Numbered from the stretch's first letter, positions 51,478-60,248 are shown. The stretch is 64,000 nucleotides of DNA from JAMQPK01 sp963782595 (GCA_963782595.1 CAWAKJ010000003.1:434001-498000), one strand, 5' to 3'. The notes: generated by a model from the sequence alone, not told the origin. Program-made: numbers and translations.

Positions 51478-54462
51478 ATGTTCAACCTTCGCCTAACAGC
51501 GCTCGTTGTGGTGGTGACGATCGCAGTCGCTGCAGCGTCGGCCGGTGCGCAGGCGCCAACAGGCAATATCTCCGGTCGAGTGATCTCCAGCGACGGACAA
51601 CCCTTGCCCGGCGTCGCGGTCAGCGTGACCTCGATCAACACTCCGGGATCGCGGACCGCAGTGACATCGGCAAACGGCGACTATCTCTTGCCTCTGCTTC
51701 CTCCCGGCACCTACACGATTTCTTTCCAGATAGAGGGATTCCAGACGCTGAGCCGTACGCTGAACGTCGCGGGCACGCAGAATGCGATGCTCGATGTCAC
51801 GCTGTCGCCGGCTGGCATCAGCGAGGCGGTGGATGTTGTCGGACCGGCGCAGCCGTTTGTCGAGTCGGCGCAGGTGGCGACGAACTTCAAACAGAATCTG
51901 ATGGCGACGCTGCCGACCAACCGCACGGTCGATGCGGTGTTGTTGATGGCGCCGGCGGTACATCCGACCGGACCACGCGGCGCCTACACGATTAACGGCT
52001 CGCAGTCGTACGAAAATCTCTACATCCTCAACGGCGCGGTCATCAACGAGAACCTTCGCGGCATGCCGATGACGCCGTATATCGAGGATGCCATTCAGGA
52101 AATCACCGTCGCGACCGCCGGCATTTCCGCCGAGTACGGCCGGTTTGCCGGTGGCGTGGCGACGGCCGTCACCAAGTCGGGCGGCAACACGTTCAGCGGC
52201 TCGTTCCGCACGTCTTTTGCCAACGACCACTGGCGATCGCTGACGCCCTTCCAGACGACGCAGTTGCTCACGACGTCGCTGACCCGATCGCAGCTCAAGG
52301 CCGACAAGATAGTTCCCACCTATGAGGCCACCCTGGGCGGACCGGTGTCGGACGACCGCCTCTGGTTTTTCGCCGCGATACGCTCGCAGAAGCAGGTGGA
52401 ACAGCGCAGCACGGTGGGCACCAACATCGCGTACCAGCGGCGCAATGAGGAGCAGCGATACGAAGGAAAGCTCACCTACACGCCCACGACCGGGCACTCG
52501 CTGCAAGGGTCTTACTTCAAACTGAATCAGACGATCTTCAACTCGACAGGGTCGCAGGTCGCCGATCTCAAGAGCCTGACGCCGCAGGGCCAGCCGCAGA
52601 GCATGATCTCGACGCAGTACACCGGGGTGCTGACGCCGAACTTCTCGCTGACAGCGCAGTATGCCGCGCGTAAGTTCGCGCTCACCAATGTCGGCGCTGA
52701 CACGACCGATCGGATTTTTGGGACGCTCGTGCTCGATCTGCAGCGGGGCTGGCGCTACTGGAGCCCGACGTTCTGCTCCGGGTCCGCGTGCGGCGACGGC
52801 GACGAGCAGCGGAACAACGAGAACATCATCGTGAAGGGGTCCTACTTCCTGTCGAACAATGCCTACGGCACGCACAACCTCGTGTTCGGCTACGACTACT
52901 TCAACGACAACATCATCGCCAACACGCACGCGTCCGGCAGCGATTACCGGATTCGCGGCACCTCGTCCATCGTCCGGGGCACTGAGATATTCCCCGTGTT
53001 CCTTCCCGGGTCCACCACGCTCGACCGGAATCCGCTCGTGGCGCTGAGCCAGGGCTCGGACCTGCGGGTGCACTCCCTGTTTGCGAACGACACCTGGCGT
53101 TTCAACGGGCGAGTGACGTTGAACGTGGGGCTGCGCCTGGACAAGAACGATGCGACCGACGGCGACGGAAAGAACGTCGGCAACGATCTCTCGCTGAGCC
53201 CGCGCGTGTCCGCGATCTGGGATCCGAACGGTCGCGGCGCGTGGGCCGTCAGCGGCAGCTTCGCACGCTACACGATGGCGCTCACCAGCAATCTTGCGGC
53301 GTCAACCGCGAAGGCGGGGAATGCCGCGACATACCGGTGGATCTACACGGGCACTCCCATCAACGCCGACCCGAGCGCCACGACGCTGATGACGACCGAA
53401 GCTGCCGTCGGACAGATTTTCGCGTGGCACGACGCGGCTGGGGGTGATGGACGGCCGACGCAAGCGGCCACGCTCCCGGGCGTCAACATGACGATCGAAG
53501 GTCCGCTGACGTCGCCCTATGCGCTCGAATACGCGGGCGGTGTCAGCCGAACGCTCGGGCGGCGGGGCACATTGCGGGCGGACGTCGTCTATCGCGGATT
53601 TAGAAACTTCTACAGCTTGCGAACCGATCTCAGCACGGGAAAGGTGACGAGCAACGGAGGCACGTTCGACAGGAACGTGGTCGAAAACTCCAACCGAACC
53701 GATCGCCGGTACGTCGGGCTGACCACGCAGGCCACCTACGACTTCGGCCCGCAGGTTTCGCTTGGCGGCAACTACACGCTCTCGCATGCGGAGGGCAGCC
53801 TCGAAGGGGAGACCACCAACGGCGGGCCGAGCGGCGCGCTGGCCGACAACTATCCGGAATACCGCATGGCGGACTGGAACTACCCCTACGGCGATCTCGC
53901 GATCGACCAGCGGCATCGCGCCCGCATGTGGGCCACATACAACCTGCCCGTGTCTGCGAGGGCGGGGATGGTGACTATCGGGCTTCTGCAACAGTTCGCC
54001 TCGGGCGTTCCGTACCCGGCGATGGCGGTCGTTCCCACGGCCGGCGCCCTGGAGAATCCCGGCTACGCGACGCCTCCGCCGCAGGTGGAGTATTTCTTCC
54101 TCGGCCGCGACCCCTTCCGCACCGAAGCCACCTATCGCACCGATCTTGCCGTCAACTACGGCTATCGAGTCGGCCGATCCAGCGGGCTTCGTCCTGAGCT
54201 GTTCTTCCATGGCGAGCTCCTGAACGTGTTCAACCAGTTCCAGGCGTGCGGCTGCGGTGAGAACGTGTTCAAGAATGGCGGCATCAGCGACCTGAGCACC
54301 ATCTTCCAGGCGATCCAGGTGACGGCGCCCTTCAATCCCTACACGACGCAGCCTGTCGAAGGTGTTCATTGGAGGAAAGCGCCGGGATTTGGCGAACCGC
54401 AGAGTACCTTCGGTTATACCTCACCTCGAATCTTCAGATTCTCGGTCGGCCTGCGTTTCTAG
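51478..54462 (+). CDS. TonB-dependent receptor with carboxypeptidase-regulatory domain (Oar-like)
   Basis: A 994-residue outer-membrane protein. It has a signal peptide (about 1-25, ASAGAQ), a carboxypeptidase-regulatory domain (about 28-110, GNISGRVISSDGQPLPGVAV), a plug (about 125-235) with SAEYGRFAGGVATAVTKSGG (typical plug end), and a large beta barrel ending IFRFSVGLRF with the terminal Phe. It shares domain layout, but only modest identity, with the divergent receptor at 48073-51198. Ligand unknown. GCAGG precedes the ATG closely. Confidence 0.93.
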   Translation: MFNLRLTALVVVVTIAVAAASAGAQAPTGNISGRVISSDGQPLPGVAVSVTSINTPGSRTAVTSANGDYLLPLLPPGTYTISFQIEGFQTLSRTLNVAGTQNAMLDVTLSPAGISEAVDVVGPAQPFVESAQVATNFKQNLMATLPTNRTVDAVLLMAPAVHPTGPRGAYTINGSQSYENLYILNGAVINENLRGMPMTPYIEDAIQEITVATAGISAEYGRFAGGVATAVTKSGGNTFSGSFRTSFANDHWRSLTPFQTTQLLTTSLTRSQLKADKIVPTYEATLGGPVSDDRLWFFAAIRSQKQVEQRSTVGTNIAYQRRNEEQRYEGKLTYTPTTGHSLQGSYFKLNQTIFNSTGSQVADLKSLTPQGQPQSMISTQYTGVLTPNFSLTAQYAARKFALTNVGADTTDRIFGTLVLDLQRGWRYWSPTFCSGSACGDGDEQRNNENIIVKGSYFLSNNAYGTHNLVFGYDYFNDNIIANTHASGSDYRIRGTSSIVRGTEIFPVFLPGSTTLDRNPLVALSQGSDLRVHSLFANDTWRFNGRVTLNVGLRLDKNDATDGDGKNVGNDLSLSPRVSAIWDPNGRGAWAVSGSFARYTMALTSNLAASTAKAGNAATYRWIYTGTPINADPSATTLMTTEAAVGQIFAWHDAAGGDGRPTQAATLPGVNMTIEGPLTSPYALEYAGGVSRTLGRRGTLRADVVYRGFRNFYSLRTDLSTGKVTSNGGTFDRNVVENSNRTDRRYVGLTTQATYDFGPQVSLGGNYTLSHAEGSLEGETTNGGPSGALADNYPEYRMADWNYPYGDLAIDQRHRARMWATYNLPVSARAGMVTIGLLQQFASGVPYPAMAVVPTAGALENPGYATPPPQVEYFFLGRDPFRTEATYRTDLAVNYGYRVGRSSGLRPELFFHGELLNVFNQFQACGCGENVFKNGGISDLSTIFQAIQVTAPFNPYTTQPVEGVHWRKAPGFGEPQSTFGYTSPRIFRFSVGLRF

Positions 54463-54471
54463 TCAGAGCGA

Positions 54472-54621
54472 CACTTGTGTTGACGCAGCGCGGCGGGGCC
54501 TGTCCCCGATCGTTCCCGTCCGTGCTCGGCGCCAACCGCACGTGTACGTGAGAGACGCCTGCGCCGGACGGAAACGATCGGGGCCACCCGCTCGCGGCTG
54601 GCTGCGCCGTCAACACAAGTG
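54472..54621. repeat. 150-nt imperfect hairpin element with CACTTG termini (copy 1)
   Basis: Outer arms CACTTGTGTTGACGCAGC (54472-54489) and GCTGCGCCGTCAACACAAG (54601-54619). Inner arms CCCCGATCGTTCCCGTCCG (54504-54522) and CGGACGGAAACGATCGGGG (54565-54583). They form one long imperfect stem. It lies in the 455-nt gap between the TonB receptor and folE, 10 nt after the receptor stop. Its termini match those of the neighbouring hairpin at 54657-54848. Confidence 0.85.
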
Positions 54622-54656
54622 CTGTCTAGGGCCTGATCAAGCCGCTACGCCCGCTA

Positions 54657-54848
54657 GGCACTTGGGTTGACGTTGCTGCAGCGCGAAGCCGTGCGGAGGT
54701 GCCGACAACGCGATGCTGACCGCGCGAGAAGCCTGAGGGCACCGAGCGAGGTTACGAACCTCGCGTCAAACGGCCTGCAACGGGCCTCGCAGCGCGGTCC
54801 GGCGCCAAAGCCCCGGCTTCGCGCTGCAGCAACGTCAAGCCAAGTGCC
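54657..54848. repeat. 192-nt hairpin element with CACTTG termini (copy 2)
   Basis: Thirty-five-nt arms (54657-54691 and 54814-54848) match at 34 positions; each contains CACTTG, TTGACGTTGCTGCAGCGCG and GAAGCC in the proper order. Inside is a perfect small hairpin GCGAGGTTACGAACCTCGC (54746-54764) and a partial GACCGCGC pairing. The remaining gap to folE (54849-54917) holds only a GCCCGAAGCC repeat (family L). Confidence 0.88.
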
Positions 54849-54917
54849 TTTTGGGATTAGTCGGCTGCGGGGCGTAAGTCTGGAGCCCGAAGCCCGAAGC
54901 CTGTACAATTCTGCCTA

Positions 54918-55511
54918 ATGCAGGAGCTCATCCGGCAGCTTCTCGCCGAGCTCGGGGAAGATCCGAGCCGGGAGGGGCTGCTCAATACCCCGAAACGCGT
55001 CGAGAAAGCACTCAAGTTCCTCACGGGCGGCTACAACACCGATGTGGACGAAGTGCTGAACGGCGCGCTGTTTACCGTCGACTACAGCGAGATGGTGATC
55101 GTCAAGGACGTGGACTTCTACAGCCTTTGCGAGCACCACCTGCTTCCGTTCTTCGGCAAGTGTCATGTCGCCTATATCCCGCGCACCAAGGTCATCGGCC
55201 TGAGCAAGATCCCGAGGCTCGTCGACATCTTCAGCCGGCGGCTGCAGATTCAGGAACGGCTGACGAGCCAGATTGCCGACACCATTCGCGAGAAGATCAA
55301 CCCGCTCGGTGTGGCCGTCGTCATGGAAGCGACGCACTTGTGCATGTCGATGCGGGGCGTGGAAAAACAGAACTCGTTCTGCGTCACCAGCTCGATGCTT
55401 GGCGCCTTCCGCGACAACGCGCGGACGCGCATGGAATTTCTCGAGCTCATCAAGCTCCGTACGGCGATTCGCACATCACAGGAGCCGATGGCGGCATGTC
55501 TCGATGATTGA
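54918..55511 (+). CDS. folE: GTP cyclohydrolase I
   Basis: A 197-residue type-I enzyme of normal length. Zinc ligands: Cys in YSLCEHHLLPF (plus the following His) and Cys in THLCMSMRGVEKQ. The conserved IGLSKIPRLVDIFSRRLQIQ and TSSMLGAFRD segments are present. It makes 7,8-dihydroneopterin triphosphate from GTP, the first step of folate/pterin synthesis. The ATG follows a repeat-dense gap. The gene overlaps the following secreted-protein gene by 8 nt. Confidence 0.96.
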   Translation: MQELIRQLLAELGEDPSREGLLNTPKRVEKALKFLTGGYNTDVDEVLNGALFTVDYSEMVIVKDVDFYSLCEHHLLPFFGKCHVAYIPRTKVIGLSKIPRLVDIFSRRLQIQERLTSQIADTIREKINPLGVAVVMEATHLCMSMRGVEKQNSFCVTSSMLGAFRDNARTRMEFLELIKLRTAIRTSQEPMAACLDD

Positions 55512-56211
55512 CGTGGTAGTCGGTAAGCGTCGATGGTCGATGGTCGTTGTGTTCGTGTCAGCGGTGCTTCTTGCAGGTTCGCTCCACGCGCAGACGCGGC
55601 CCGCGACGCGGAAGCCAGTGCCAGCGACGCGAAAGCCGGCGCCGGCGGCGCAAAAACCGAGCGTCGCTCCCGCCGAGCTGACGTGCCCCTCGCCGCTCGG
55701 CATCGGTGCCAGGACCAAGCGCGAGTATTGCGACGTGTTGACCGGACGGGATCCGAAGGAAGGCATCCTCATCAAGCTGCCGCCCCATCGTGGCCCGGTC
55801 ACACTGCAGTTCAACCTCCACAACCGGCACACGTACTCGGAAGAAGAAGTGCGGCTGAAGCGCGGATTCGCCTCGTACGTGGCAGGTATCGGCGTGTTGA
55901 CGCTCGACAACACGCTGTTGACGCGGGCGGCGATTGCGACCGAGTTTCGGGCGGTCGCCGATCTCGTCGAGCGCATCAGCGGTGGCGCCGGGCCGGGCGG
56001 CGTCAAGGCGGTCGCGCCTGTCGGCACCGAGCCGATTTCGGTCGAGATTCCTGCCGAGCTCAACGAGGTGACGATCCTCGGCGAAAAGCTGACGGTCGTG
56101 CGCGCCGACGGCCAGCCAGCCAACTACTCTGCCGAGGGCCGTCCAATTGCCATCATCAGCGACGTGACAGTGGAGTACACGCCCGCGCCTGCTCCCCGAC
56201 GCAGGCGTTGA
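55504..56211 (+). CDS. Secreted protein of unknown function
   Basis: About 235 residues from ATG 55504, overlapping folE by 8 nt (ATG 55540 also possible). A basic n-region and hydrophobic core (SMVVVFVSAVLLAGSLHAQ) form a signal peptide. It is followed by a short Pro/Ala/Lys repeat (TRKPVPATRKPAPAAQKP) and then one globular domain with two cysteines (ELTCPSPLG, REYCDVLTG). No known family is recognised. The C-terminus is basic (PAPRRRR). The coupling to folE and a downstream GT2 gene is positional only. Confidence 0.75.
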   Translation: MIDVVVGKRRWSMVVVFVSAVLLAGSLHAQTRPATRKPVPATRKPAPAAQKPSVAPAELTCPSPLGIGARTKREYCDVLTGRDPKEGILIKLPPHRGPVTLQFNLHNRHTYSEEEVRLKRGFASYVAGIGVLTLDNTLLTRAAIATEFRAVADLVERISGGAGPGGVKAVAPVGTEPISVEIPAELNEVTILGEKLTVVRADGQPANYSAEGRPIAIISDVTVEYTPAPAPRRRR

Positions 56212-56925
56212 GTGAACAATCTGCCGACGTCAGAACTCATCAGTATCATCGTTCCCGTCTTCAATGAGGCCCGCACTGTTCGCGAGGTCATCGAACGCCT
56301 GCTGCAGATTCCGCTGCCCGCCCCTCGCGAAATCGTCGTCGTCAACGATGGGTCCACAGATGGCACCAGCGAAGTTCTCGATGGGATCGACCCGGTTGCC
56401 GGTGTGTTGTCGATCGTGCACGCCCCCGCGAACGGAGGGAAGGGGAGCGCGATCCGCATCGGCCTCGAGCACGTCCGTGGCACGATCGTCGCAATTCAGG
56501 ACGCCGACCTCGAGCTCGATCCGGTTCAGCTCGGCGCTCTGGTGCAACCGATCCTCGATAAGCAGGCGGAGGTCGTGTACGGGTCGAGATTCCTGAACGG
56601 GCGTCCGTCAGGTCCCTGGCTTTCGATTGCCGCCAACCGTGGGCTGACATGGCTGACCAACGTGTTGTTCGGCGGCCGCCTCACCGACATGGAAACCTGC
56701 TACAAGATCATGACGACGGCTGTCGCGCGGAGCCTGCGGCTCGAATCGAACCGTTTCGACATCGAGCCCGAGATCACGGCAAAGCTTCTACGCCAGCGCC
56801 GCCGCATCGTCGAACGGCCGGTGAAGTTCGATCCGCGCAGCCGGGCGAGTGGCAAGAAGATCGGCTGGCGCGACGGGGTTCACGCAATTGCGGTGTTGTT
56901 TAAGTACAGATTTCAGCGGTTCTAG
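56212..56925 (+). CDS. Family 2 glycosyltransferase (DPM1/polyprenyl-phosphate type)
   Basis: A 237-residue GT2 enzyme: SIIVPVFNEARTVREVIERL, nucleotide-sugar DxD-like region VAIQDADLELDP, VVYGSRFLNG and TDMETCYKIM, typical of polyprenyl-phosphate mannose or glucose synthases without a C-terminal membrane part. It may supply lipid-linked sugar to the GT39-like protein that follows. GTG start immediately after the previous stop. The last two residues and the TAG stop (CGGTTCTAG) belong to the family D repeat. Confidence 0.92.
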   Translation: MNNLPTSELISIIVPVFNEARTVREVIERLLQIPLPAPREIVVVNDGSTDGTSEVLDGIDPVAGVLSIVHAPANGGKGSAIRIGLEHVRGTIVAIQDADLELDPVQLGALVQPILDKQAEVVYGSRFLNGRPSGPWLSIAANRGLTWLTNVLFGGRLTDMETCYKIMTTAVARSLRLESNRFDIEPEITAKLLRQRRRIVERPVKFDPRSRASGKKIGWRDGVHAIAVLFKYRFQRF

Positions 56926-57035
56926 GTTCTCGGTTCTGGGTTCTAGGTTCTTATTTGAGGGTTTCAGGTGCAATGAACCGGAACCTCAGAACCTAGAGCC
57001 CGAACCCAGAACCTAGAACCCAGAACCTAGAACCG
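56916..57035. repeat. GGTTCTAGGTTC inverted word repeat (family D, copy 2)
   Basis: GCGGTTCTAGGTTCTCGG and TTCTGGGTTCTAGGTTC (56916-56950) face GAACCCAGAACCTAGAACCC and AGAACCTAGAACCGC (57002-57035). It contains the stop codon of the preceding GT2 gene and ends one base before the next gene's ATG, leaving no visible Shine-Dalgarno for that gene. Confidence 0.88.
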
Positions 57036-57036
57036 C

Positions 57037-58596
57037 ATGAATCGGATCTGCTTCCTCACTGCCGCGTTAGCCACCATCGCGGTCGCCGCCGTTGGCCTGT
57101 ACCACGGCACCTACGCCGCCGGCGGATCCGACTCGTCGTGCTACGCCCTCATGGCCGACGCCTTTGCAAGGGGAAAGCTTCAGCCAACCAGCGATCTCGT
57201 CTCGCGAGTGCCTTGGCCCGGCGCGCCCAGCACGTTTTCCGCTGGCGGATTCGTCGCATCCGAAGCCCGTTTCGACGCGTCAGCGCCCGTCTGCGCGCCC
57301 GGGTTTTCAATTCTCCTCGCACCACTGGCCGCCGTCGGGGGCCCCGATGCGGTGTTCCTCTTTACCCCGCTTGCTGGTGCGCTGCTCGTGTGGTTGACGT
57401 TCGTGGCGGCGCGCCGCATGGCTGGGCCGATCGCAGGCGCGATGGCAGCCGTGCTCATCTCGGCGAGCCCCCCGATGCTGTATCAGGTGGTGCAACCGAT
57501 GAACGACGTGACGACAGCCGCGCTGTGGATGGCGACGTTTGTCGCGCTCATTAACAGACGCTGGGCAATCGCGGGTGCATGTTGCGGCCTGGCGCTACTC
57601 GTTAGACCAAACCTGCTCCCTCTCGCGGGGGCTGCCGCCCTTTTCGTGATTGTCGATCGCAGCGCGACACGCGTCGCGGGCCCAATCCCTAATCCCAAAT
57701 CCCGAATCCCTAGAGCAGCTGCCTTCGCTGTTGCGGCGATTCCGTTTGGACTGCTGGTGTTTTGGTTCAACAGCGGTCTTTACGGCAGCCCCTTCCGAAC
57801 AGGATACGGGCAGCTTGGGAATTTGTTCGGCCTCTCAGCGATTGCCATCAATGCGCCTCGCTACGCTTGGTGGCTCGTCGAGACGCACACGCCGCTTCCC
57901 CTCCTCGCTTTTGCCGCTCCGGTCGTTCTGCCACGAGAACACCGTGCGGATGCGTGGCTGGCGATTGGCCTCGTCCTGGCGACCTGCGCCATCTACTTCG
58001 TTTACACGCCGTTCGACGACTGGTCGTATCTGCGGTTCTTGCTTCCTGCGATCGCGCTGATGATCGTGCTGGCAAGCTCCGTGACGGTGGCGCTCCTGCG
58101 CCATGCGCCGGCACCCGCTCGATTTCTGACCGTGGCCGCACTCTCGACGGGGATCGCCGTGTTTTGCGTCCGCACGGCCGAAGATCGGCAGGCGTTCAAT
58201 CTGAAGTTTCTCGAGCAGCGGTATCGAAGCGCCGGTGTCGTCGTTCGCGATCGGCTGCCGGCCAACGCCGTCGTGTTGTCAGAGTGGGACAGCGGGGCCG
58301 TGCGTTTCCACGGCAGGAAAGAGGCGCTCACCTGGCAAGGGCTCGATGCGGCGTGGCTCGACCGGAGCCTGGCGTGGCTCGAACAGAACGGCCGCACGCC
58401 CTACATTCTCCTGGAGTCGTGGGAAGAGCCGGGTTTTCGCAAACATTTTGGCAATCACAGCGACGTCGGCAAGCTCGACTGGCCGCCTCGCTATGAGATC
58501 GATCGTGTCGTTCGCATTTACGACCCGAAGGATCGTTCGCGTTACGATCGCGGTGAGCATATCAATACGGAGTACCTGTGGCCGCTGCGAAAGTAA
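57037..58596 (+). CDS. GT39/ArnT-like polytopic membrane glycosyltransferase
   Basis: A 519-residue protein with about ten membrane helices. An early periplasmic loop carries GGSDSSCYALMADAFARGKL, comparable to the Asp-containing first loop of dolichyl/undecaprenyl-phosphate-sugar transferases. A soluble C-terminal part follows (from LEQRYRSAGVVVRDRLPANA). It lies next to a GT2 gene, the usual partner making the lipid-linked donor. Acceptor unknown. The segment GPIPNPKSRIP (57681-57713) is encoded by an AATCCC-type repeat inserted between two helices. Confidence 0.82.
   Translation: MNRICFLTAALATIAVAAVGLYHGTYAAGGSDSSCYALMADAFARGKLQPTSDLVSRVPWPGAPSTFSAGGFVASEARFDASAPVCAPGFSILLAPLAAVGGPDAVFLFTPLAGALLVWLTFVAARRMAGPIAGAMAAVLISASPPMLYQVVQPMNDVTTAALWMATFVALINRRWAIAGACCGLALLVRPNLLPLAGAAALFVIVDRSATRVAGPIPNPKSRIPRAAAFAVAAIPFGLLVFWFNSGLYGSPFRTGYGQLGNLFGLSAIAINAPRYAWWLVETHTPLPLLAFAAPVVLPREHRADAWLAIGLVLATCAIYFVYTPFDDWSYLRFLLPAIALMIVLASSVTVALLRHAPAPARFLTVAALSTGIAVFCVRTAEDRQAFNLKFLEQRYRSAGVVVRDRLPANAVVLSEWDSGAVRFHGRKEALTWQGLDAAWLDRSLAWLEQNGRTPYILLESWEEPGFRKHFGNHSDVGKLDWPPRYEIDRVVRIYDPKDRSRYDRGEHINTEYLWPLRK
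57681..57713. repeat. CCCAATCCCTAATCCC word repeat inside the GT39-like gene (family C)
   Basis: Four AATCCC words in tandem with CAAAT/CGAAT spacers, read in frame as an inter-helix loop (PIPNPKSRIPR). Same words as the intergenic repeats at 38601-38630 and, inverted, 47274-47320. Confidence 0.75.
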
Positions 58597-59073
58597 AAGC
58601 ATGCGTCTCGGACGAGCATCTGCGGTTTCGACGCAGAGACGCAGAGACGCAGAGGAATACTCTCTAGACCAGAAGCACACGATCGCGCAACGGCGCGACG
58701 TCGATGCTGGGCTCGGAGCACTCCGTGTTTGAGGACCAGCTAAGTGGAACTTCGAAGAAATCTCTTTGTCACAGCAGATCAGTAGTGTGTTCCGCAGCAG
58801 CGCGATGTGGTCGTGCCGTGCTGTGGCGGTTCAGCCTATCGGGATTTCGATTTGAGCATGCTCGGTGAAATCGAGATCGACATCAGCAATCCAAACGCCA
58901 TCGGCAGCGGCATTGATGGGTATCTCACCGACACCGGATGCGACAAGCTGTTCGACGCCTACTCAGGTACCGCGACCTCACCGCTTTGTGCGACACACCT
59001 GGGCCCGGTTGCACCGAGAACGACGAGTGCAAGAAAAGCAGTTAAGCCTGGCAGATAGCCTCTGGAGCACAGC
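58597..59073. other. 477-nt region without a convincing gene
   Basis: Contains an ACGCAGAGACGCAGAGACGC run (58631-58655, family K). A possible small frame lies at 58807-59058 (83 codons from GTG: PCCGGSAYRDFDLSMLGEIE, then ending in a basic tail). It has no recognisable family or ribosome site and looks like a gene remnant. Codon use is less GC-biased than neighbours. Confidence 0.5.
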
Positions 59074-60246
59074 GTGCCGATGGAACCCGATCTCTCCGTG
59101 ATCGCCGCAAGGCGCCACGCGATCAACCAGTCTCTTTTTGCACCGACGACACTGCAGGGCGCGATCGATCGTCTCGGATTCGTGCAGGCCGATCCGATTC
59201 GATCGCCAGCGCGGGCGCAGGATCTGATTCTGCGGCACAGAGTAGACGGTTACCGTGCAGGCGATCTCGAACGCGAGTACCCGTCGCTGGATGTGGAAGA
59301 GGACTACCTGTACGCCTACGGCTTTCTTTCGCGGCCGGTATGGAACCTTCTGCACCCGCGCTCGCACTCGCGCATGCGTGCGTTCGAGCAGAAGGTGCTC
59401 GAAACCGTTCGCGGTCTGGGTGAGGTTCACCCGGCAGCCCTCGAAGCACATCTTGGACGCCGTCGCGTCGTCAACGCCTGGGGTGGCTATTCCAAGGCGA
59501 CGACGCGGGCCCTCGAAGACCTGCACTATCGCGGTCTGGTGCGAATCGCGCGCCGCGAAAACGGCATCAGGGTCTACAAACCTGCCGCCGCGCCTGACGG
59601 CGCCCCGGATCAGGGGTTGTCCCCGAGCGACCGGCTTCGGGCCCTCGTGATCGTCGTCGCGCGCATCTTTGCGCCGTCCCGCGAAAGGACCCTGAACGCG
59701 ATTGTTGCCCGATACCGCAGCCTCGGCGATCCGCGCGACATGGTGAAACAGCTCGTCAAGGCTGGCGAGCTTCATAGGAAAGCGATCGACGGCGTCGGCT
59801 ATGTCTGGCCGACGGGCGATGTTGCCGACGAAGCCGCGCCTCTTCTCGTGCGATTTCTCGCGCCATTCGATCCGGTGGTGTGGGATCGCGCGCGATTTGA
59901 GCAACTGTGGGGATGGCAGTACCGGTTCGAGGCGTATACCCCGATTCCGAAGCGTATCCGCGGGTACTACGCCATGCCGATGTTGTGGGGTGAGGACTTC
60001 GTTGGATGGGTCAATGCGGATTCAAGGGGTGCAAAAGGTGCAATGGGTGCAAAAGGTGCGATAGGTGCGTCGGGTGCGTTGGGCTTGTCCGGCCGTAGCT
60101 CGTCAGGATTGGTTCGAGCGAAGGCGGATGCGAGGGTTGACGTGAAGGTCGGATTCCTCAACAAGCGGCCGCGCGATCGCGAGTTTGCGCACGAGCTCGA
60201 TGCGGAGGTCGCCAGGCTCGAAGCGTTTCTGTTGCCAGACCGCTGA
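59074..60246 (+). CDS. YcaQ/AlkX-like winged-helix DNA glycosylase
   Basis: A 390-residue HTH_42 family protein (GTG at 59074 or ATG at 59080). The N-terminal part has FVQADPIRSPARAQDLILRH. The QAD fits the catalytic Q-x-D motif described for YcaQ-type glycosylases that unhook or excise damaged bases (from memory of the family). Central winged helices (GYSKATTRALEDLHYRGLVR) and the C-terminal LAPFDPVVWDRARFEQLW and YFEAYTP-like region (QYRFEAYTPIPKRIRGYY) fit. Near the C-terminus an in-frame GGTGCG repeat (60026-60083) inserts RGAKGAMGAKGAIGASGALG before the final strand KVGFLNKRPRD. Confidence 0.88.
   Translation: MPMEPDLSVIAARRHAINQSLFAPTTLQGAIDRLGFVQADPIRSPARAQDLILRHRVDGYRAGDLEREYPSLDVEEDYLYAYGFLSRPVWNLLHPRSHSRMRAFEQKVLETVRGLGEVHPAALEAHLGRRRVVNAWGGYSKATTRALEDLHYRGLVRIARRENGIRVYKPAAAPDGAPDQGLSPSDRLRALVIVVARIFAPSRERTLNAIVARYRSLGDPRDMVKQLVKAGELHRKAIDGVGYVWPTGDVADEAAPLLVRFLAPFDPVVWDRARFEQLWGWQYRFEAYTPIPKRIRGYYAMPMLWGEDFVGWVNADSRGAKGAMGAKGAIGASGALGLSGRSSSGLVRAKADARVDVKVGFLNKRPRDREFAHELDAEVARLEAFLLPDR
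60026..60083. repeat. GGTGCAAAAGGTGCG word repeat inside a coding region (family J)
   Basis: Seven GGTGC words with AAAA, AATG, ATA or TCG-type spacers, in frame in the DNA glycosylase gene, giving Gly-Ala-rich protein. The same words in the opposite orientation make the Ala-Pro linker of the DUF4097 protein at 14487-14574. Confidence 0.8.
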
Positions 60247-60248
60247 TT

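Noticed and set aside
54472..54848. tRNA or known ncRNA in the TonB-folE gap
   Set aside because: No cloverleaf, no T-loop GGTTCGAATCC-type motif and no match I recognise to tmRNA, RNase P or 6S RNA; the region is two long hairpins.
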